64,000 nt of DNA, taken from contig NZ_BJYD01000017.1 of assembly GCF_007991335.1 (NCBI RefSeq), forward strand, positions 62,001-126,000, written 5' to 3'. The stretch comes from Halobacillus faecis. Its GTDB lineage: Bacteria; Bacillota; Bacilli; Bacillales; Halobacillaceae. This document shows positions 60,869 through 64,000 of this stretch, one piece after another (the stretch's first letter is position 1; every line of letters begins with the position of its first letter). A program made the translations under genes and the position numbers. The notes under the pieces are model-generated. The model had not been told where the DNA came from, did not search any database, and saw only the letters and a list, made by a program, of their open reading frames with translations.

Positions 60869-62194
60869 TCACTCATTCTCTTTATTGGTTTCCTCAAGAT
60901 TCGTCGCCAATTCTTCCAACTTCTTTTCTAATACTTTCATGAAAGCGACCTTTCCTTCTTGATTTCCTGCAGGTGGAACTTCTTCTCCAAAGATGTACCT
61001 CATGTGTTCCTCCATCTGAGAAAAAAACTCCCCTTCTCCGATCTGTTCTAAATAAGGAGGAGTTTGGAAAGCATCCAATTCTTTTTTCAATGCTTCGTTC
61101 TCTTTTCTCTGCTTTTCTGATTCATTATTAAGCTTACTTATTTGTGTACGCATTCGTTTTGTATCTGCTTCATTAGTAAAAAGAGATTTTTGTAACCTCT
61201 TCACTTCTCCCTTGACGGTCTGACACTCTTCTTTCCATTTACTCACTTCTTGATCGGCGTATTGTTTCTCTTTCAGCCTTTCCTTTTCAAGCTGTTCTTT
61301 TTCTTTCCGATAGGTGTTTTCTAATTGTGAATAATCGTCTCTCGCTTTAGCGAGGGATTCTTTCACACCTTCTAATTCTTCCATGAAGGTTTGTGAACGC
61401 TGAGTAAGTTCTTCATTCTTTTTTTCTAACTCTCCCTTATTCTCTTTCCAAATTTCCGCTGCCTTTGAATGTCTTTGATTGGATTCATCCAATTGTTTTC
61501 TTATTGTTATGCATTCCTGTTGAGCTCTCTTTTTCATCTGCAGCTCATTATTAAAGTTATTTTGCAGAAAAGAAAAATCTTTCTGTGCTTGTAAGATCAT
61601 TTGTTTTTTCTGCTCAAGACGTTCGTTTAACTGTGCACACTCACTCTCTAGTTTATCAATTTCGAGAGAAAAGTTTTTCTTGGTATCGGCTAGATCTTCT
61701 TTTAGTTTCTTCACTTCTTCTTCCGCTTCCGTTTTAGCATCTGTTACTATTTGTAGTTTTTGCTGAATTTCCGCATAGCTTCTTTGTAACATGGAAAGAT
61801 CTTTTTGAGATTGGAAGATCCTTCTTCTTGTCTCTGCCAGTCCGCCCTCCAGGTCCTGAACTTGACCAGATAATTCTTTTTCCTTGTGGCTCCACCCGAT
61901 TGCTCGATTTTGCCAATCCTTTAGTTCAGTCTTGAATTTTTCCTCTTGTTCCTCATAACGATTTACTCGTTCCTCAAACCCTTGAATTCTCCGCATTAAC
62001 TCTTCATTTAAAACAGATTCTTCATGATTCCATTGCTCTATTGTCTCTTGTAATTCTTCGTTCTCTACTTTTAATTTCTCCAGTTGGGAGTAATGATAAT
62101 TATCTTGATAATCCTTCACCCTTTTTTTGTATTTGTCCAACTCAGCCCTATAATAAATCAACTTCTGCTGTAACTGGATAGGATCCTTTTTCAC
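60869..62194 (-). CDS. Long coiled-coil protein, unknown
   Basis: A 441-residue protein, about 45 percent Glu, Lys and Gln. Residues about 10-375 are one nearly unbroken heptad pattern, consistent with an extended coiled coil of some 50 nm. The C-terminus is different: QTPPYLEQIGEGEFFSQMEEHMRYIFGEEVPPAG (about 378-411) looks like a small conserved domain, then another short helix. No signal peptide, membrane segment or Walker motif is seen, so it is not an SMC protein. Start is GTG 62194 behind GGGGGCGGAG. Possible roles are a cytoskeletal filament, a spore or division scaffold. Family not recognised. Confidence 0.75.
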   Translation of the reverse strand: MKKDPIQLQQKLIYYRAELDKYKKRVKDYQDNYHYSQLEKLKVENEELQETIEQWNHEESVLNEELMRRIQGFEERVNRYEEQEEKFKTELKDWQNRAIGWSHKEKELSGQVQDLEGGLAETRRRIFQSQKDLSMLQRSYAEIQQKLQIVTDAKTEAEEEVKKLKEDLADTKKNFSLEIDKLESECAQLNERLEQKKQMILQAQKDFSFLQNNFNNELQMKKRAQQECITIRKQLDESNQRHSKAAEIWKENKGELEKKNEELTQRSQTFMEELEGVKESLAKARDDYSQLENTYRKEKEQLEKERLKEKQYADQEVSKWKEECQTVKGEVKRLQKSLFTNEADTKRMRTQISKLNNESEKQRKENEALKKELDAFQTPPYLEQIGEGEFFSQMEEHMRYIFGEEVPPAGNQEGKVAFMKVLEKKLEELATNLEETNKENE

Positions 62195-62337
62195 TCGCTC
62201 CGCCCCCTTCTAACAGAAAACCGATTGCTCCATTTTATGTTGGAAGTTTTTCATTTATCACTTTCTCCCCTTAACGATTGAGCCGTCTCCATTTAAGGTA
62301 GGACTGCTTATGATATAGATAAGAAAGGAGAAGGAAT

Positions 62338-62472
62338 ATGAGGGATAAAAAACATCGAGAAGCTCTAAGACAAAGAACACATCAACAAAGCGAGACAGAC
62401 ACTACCCAAACACCAAGAAAACCAACTCGTAAAAAAGCAGGCGGCTGTGGGTGCGGCAAGAAAAAGAAATAA
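62338..62472 (+). CDS. Small basic CxC protein, unknown
   Basis: A 44-residue, strongly basic protein starting MRDKKHREALRQRTHQ and ending GGCGCGKKKK. ATG 62338 has AAAGGAG in the right place, and a perfect 18-bp terminator follows the stop, so it is very likely real. The CGC thiol pair in a glycine loop may bind a metal. The protein may be a spore or nucleic-acid-associated peptide, but no family is recognised. Its start is divergent from the coiled-coil gene, with a 143-bp shared promoter gap (62195-62337). Confidence 0.7.
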   Translation: MRDKKHREALRQRTHQQSETDTTQTPRKPTRKKAGGCGCGKKKK

Positions 62473-62478
62473 CTCATA

Positions 62479-62513
62479 AAAAGAGAATGGAAGGTAACCT
62501 TCCATTCTCTTTT
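62479..62513. terminator. Terminator between the CxC gene and the 62.5-kb gene
   Basis: AAAAGAGAATGGAAGGT pairs perfectly with ACCTTCCATTCTCTTTT, with T on both ends; serves both convergent genes. Confidence 0.93.
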
Positions 62514-63221
62514 TTACGATGGATTCACTTCTGTATAACCATTCTGATCAGCCGCTACGTTCAGTCCTTCAGGGACACGGATATAAAGAGCGGACCCGTT
62601 CCAATGGGATACGGTTGTCCGTCCCCACGCATATCCATTTTCTTCACCGAACAAGCGGAATGGAAATTCAGTGCCGAACATTTTATATTTCAAGTTCAAT
62701 GTTTCTCCTGGATAGATTGAAAGGGTTGTCGTATCCAGGACCACGGCCGGCATATACTTCTCTTCCACTTCGTACCCGTTGACTGTCAGTGGTGTCTGAT
62801 AATAAGAGGCTTCCACGGTCTCCGTAAGTTCGTCTGTATGTTCGACGAAAATGTTGACCCCGTTCACATCATTTTCTAATACTTGAAGAACGATTTGTTC
62901 TTCGTTAAAAGGAAACGACCATTCATGGATGCGCCACTCTTCCATGTCATCCACCTTGCCTTCATGAACGGCTTCATAGAATTGCTGAGACTTCTGCTCC
63001 GCATCTCTATCATTCTCTTGTCCTCTCAATTCCGTGCTGTCAATAGGAAGGACGAGAAAAATAACCATTGAGCCAACTAACAGGGCAGAATAACCGATAA
63101 GCATCCAGAGTCCCATCTTCCCTTTCGCAAAACCGAAGTGTGAACTTTTCTTAATGAGAAGGCTTAAAGCAATAAAAACCGTAAGCAGGATCAGGATCGG
63201 CAAGAAAGTCACTATAATCAT
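62514..63221 (-). CDS. Membrane-anchored extracellular protein, unknown
   Basis: A 235-residue protein. Two hydrophobic segments (about 3-22 and 36-60) lead to a beta-rich outer domain of about 170 residues (GETLNLKYKMFGTEFPFRLFGEENGYAWGRTTVSHWNG). No catalytic motif was seen. Its ATG (63221) overlaps the TGA of the upstream gene (ATGA), so the two are translationally coupled. It may be an accessory of an ABC-2 type export system whose other genes lie beyond the right edge. Confidence 0.7.
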   Translation of the reverse strand: MIIVTFLPILILLTVFIALSLLIKKSSHFGFAKGKMGLWMLIGYSALLVGSMVIFLVLPIDSTELRGQENDRDAEQKSQQFYEAVHEGKVDDMEEWRIHEWSFPFNEEQIVLQVLENDVNGVNIFVEHTDELTETVEASYYQTPLTVNGYEVEEKYMPAVVLDTTTLSIYPGETLNLKYKMFGTEFPFRLFGEENGYAWGRTTVSHWNGSALYIRVPEGLNVAADQNGYTEVNPS

Positions 63222-63967
63222 TGCTTCACCTCCAGACGGTTGGAAACGAGTACAGCGAGTGCGTAGAAAATAGTCGTCGCAGCGAGAGTCTTCAGTGTGA
63301 AAAGCCACGCATTGCTTTCCTCAAAAAAGAATTCAAAGAAATATACCTGAACTGGGAATCCGCCTCTATATAACAAGATCATTAGACCGATGACAACGAC
63401 CGGCAGAATAATGACGAGCATTTTGTTCAACTGAACAATCATCCCAGCCAGATAGCCTAAGCTGCTGAACAAAAATAGGATGAGAATGGTCGCGAGCATA
63501 CCAAGGAACCATGCACTCCCATTCCCTACTCCCTGAGTAAGAAGCATTTCATCTCCAGGCAATATAAAATAGGCAAACAGTTTCAAAGCAAAACTGGACA
63601 GCAAAGCAGTCAGCGCCCCAATGACACATAGGACAAACAGAAAAGCAATGGTCGAAAGTGTACTCGTCTTCCTATTTGTAACAAATGCAAAATCATCTTC
63701 CCGATACGCTTTCGTCGTTAATAGAAAAGCGGTAAGAAATCCCCAGAAAATCGTGAAACCCACCACGATGTCTGCGGTATAATAGGTAATGTTCACATCG
63801 TATCCTGTTCTACCGCTGCCCATTGAACCGGAACCATTCAATGAAAACAAGAGACCGAGAAGCTGGATGACCACAAGCGAAGTGAATACGCCTGTATAAG
63901 ACTTCCATTTATAGCCGATCTGCTTTTTGACGATTTCAGACGTCTGTACTTCGATCAAAGACATCAT
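63218..63967 (-). CDS. ABC-2-type membrane protein, probable transporter subunit
   Basis: A 249-residue protein with six hydrophobic segments and a short N-terminal cytoplasmic part (EVQTSEIVKKQIGYKWKSY), the layout of ABC-2 permeases. FVTNRKTSTLSTIAFL is a typical loop. No ATPase is in the window; an adjacent upstream one would lie beyond 64000. GGGGAG precedes two in-frame ATGs (63967, 63964). It overlaps the next gene by 4 bp. Confidence 0.7.
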   Translation of the reverse strand: MMSLIEVQTSEIVKKQIGYKWKSYTGVFTSLVVIQLLGLLFSLNGSGSMGSGRTGYDVNITYYTADIVVGFTIFWGFLTAFLLTTKAYREDDFAFVTNRKTSTLSTIAFLFVLCVIGALTALLSSFALKLFAYFILPGDEMLLTQGVGNGSAWFLGMLATILILFLFSSLGYLAGMIVQLNKMLVIILPVVVIGLMILLYRGGFPVQVYFFEFFFEESNAWLFTLKTLAATTIFYALAVLVSNRLEVKQ

Positions 63968-64000
63968 CTACACTCCCCTTTCCATGTTGAGGTTCAGTTA

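Noticed and set aside
60869-62194. SMC or RecN-type ATPase
   Set aside because: No Walker A, Walker B or signature motif at either end.

Overview
The window reads as chromosomal DNA of a low-to-medium GC, Gram-positive, spore-forming Bacillaceae, most like the moderately halophilic or marine genera (Halobacillus, Virgibacillus and relatives). This placement is inferred from gene content: a Spo0E-family phosphatase, TnrA, Bacillus-type AGGAGG ribosome sites, T-box and SAM riboswitches, a T-box-controlled ArgS2-type enzyme, several NhaC-superfamily transporters and a complete proline pathway. No rRNA, tRNA, CRISPR array, complete insertion sequence or prophage was seen. It is mostly ordinary core and accessory metabolism, with the novelty in regulation, small genes, gene decay and dispersed intergenic repeats.

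Layout. 1-4.6 kb: 3' part of a NERD-domain gene, a 20.5-bp-period repeat array, and the proC-proB-proA cluster (minus strand). 4.6-9.8 kb: thioredoxin-like and DUF421 genes, a T-box leader with argS, a small membrane protein, a uridine kinase-like gene broken by an in-frame TAG, and ykuK-like and DUF4190-like genes. 9.8-17.8 kb: peroxiredoxin, EutH-family carrier divergent from a K+ channel, msrA behind a SAM riboswitch, AIM24, a membrane-anchored hydrolase, DinB, NhaC antiporter, GNAT. 18-25.9 kb: central carbon and nitrogen genes (PEP carboxylase, GntP permease facing 3-hydroxybutyrate dehydrogenase, glutamate dehydrogenase, FabI). 25.9-33 kb: a compact C45 hydrolase-GNAT-ATP pyrophosphatase operon, a YutJ-like dehydrogenase, an ATP-grasp ligase, CstA, and most copies of an inverted-repeat-bounded dispersed element. 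33-41 kb: a 55-residue Spo0E-family gene, RidA, small HTH, DUF1206, two unrecognised proteins, an RsbR-like STAS gene with a Gfo/Idh/MocA oxidoreductase, GNAT, an NhaC-family carrier, and the 3' remnant of an RND pump. 41-49.5 kb: GABA-type aminotransferase with a YjiH-family membrane protein, divergent from a CYP152 peroxygenase; AI-2E family protein; PAS-STAS protein; fbpA-like and tnrA genes behind two TnrA boxes; YceI; a second copy of the 20.5-bp repeat array; CHY zinc finger. 49.5-64 kb: MFS and DASS transporters, the muropeptide-recycling pair nagZ-namZ behind a perfect cre site, a SAM-riboswitch-controlled MetT-type transporter, a sulfonate/nitrate-type ABC transporter, a long coiled-coil protein, a 44-residue basic CxC protein, and two membrane proteins of an operon that runs off the right edge.

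How the parts fit. Proline synthesis and Na+/H+ antiport suit life in salt. Two SAM-I riboswitches tie methionine sulfoxide repair (msrA) and putative methionine uptake (metT) to the SAM level. TnrA, glutamate dehydrogenase and the aminotransferase concern nitrogen balance. NagZ and NamZ are a secreted pair for peptidoglycan turnover that looks catabolite-repressed. Start codons were moved from the longest open frame wherever a ribosome site clearly pointed to an internal start. Function calls rest on motif recognition by eye; no database search was run.
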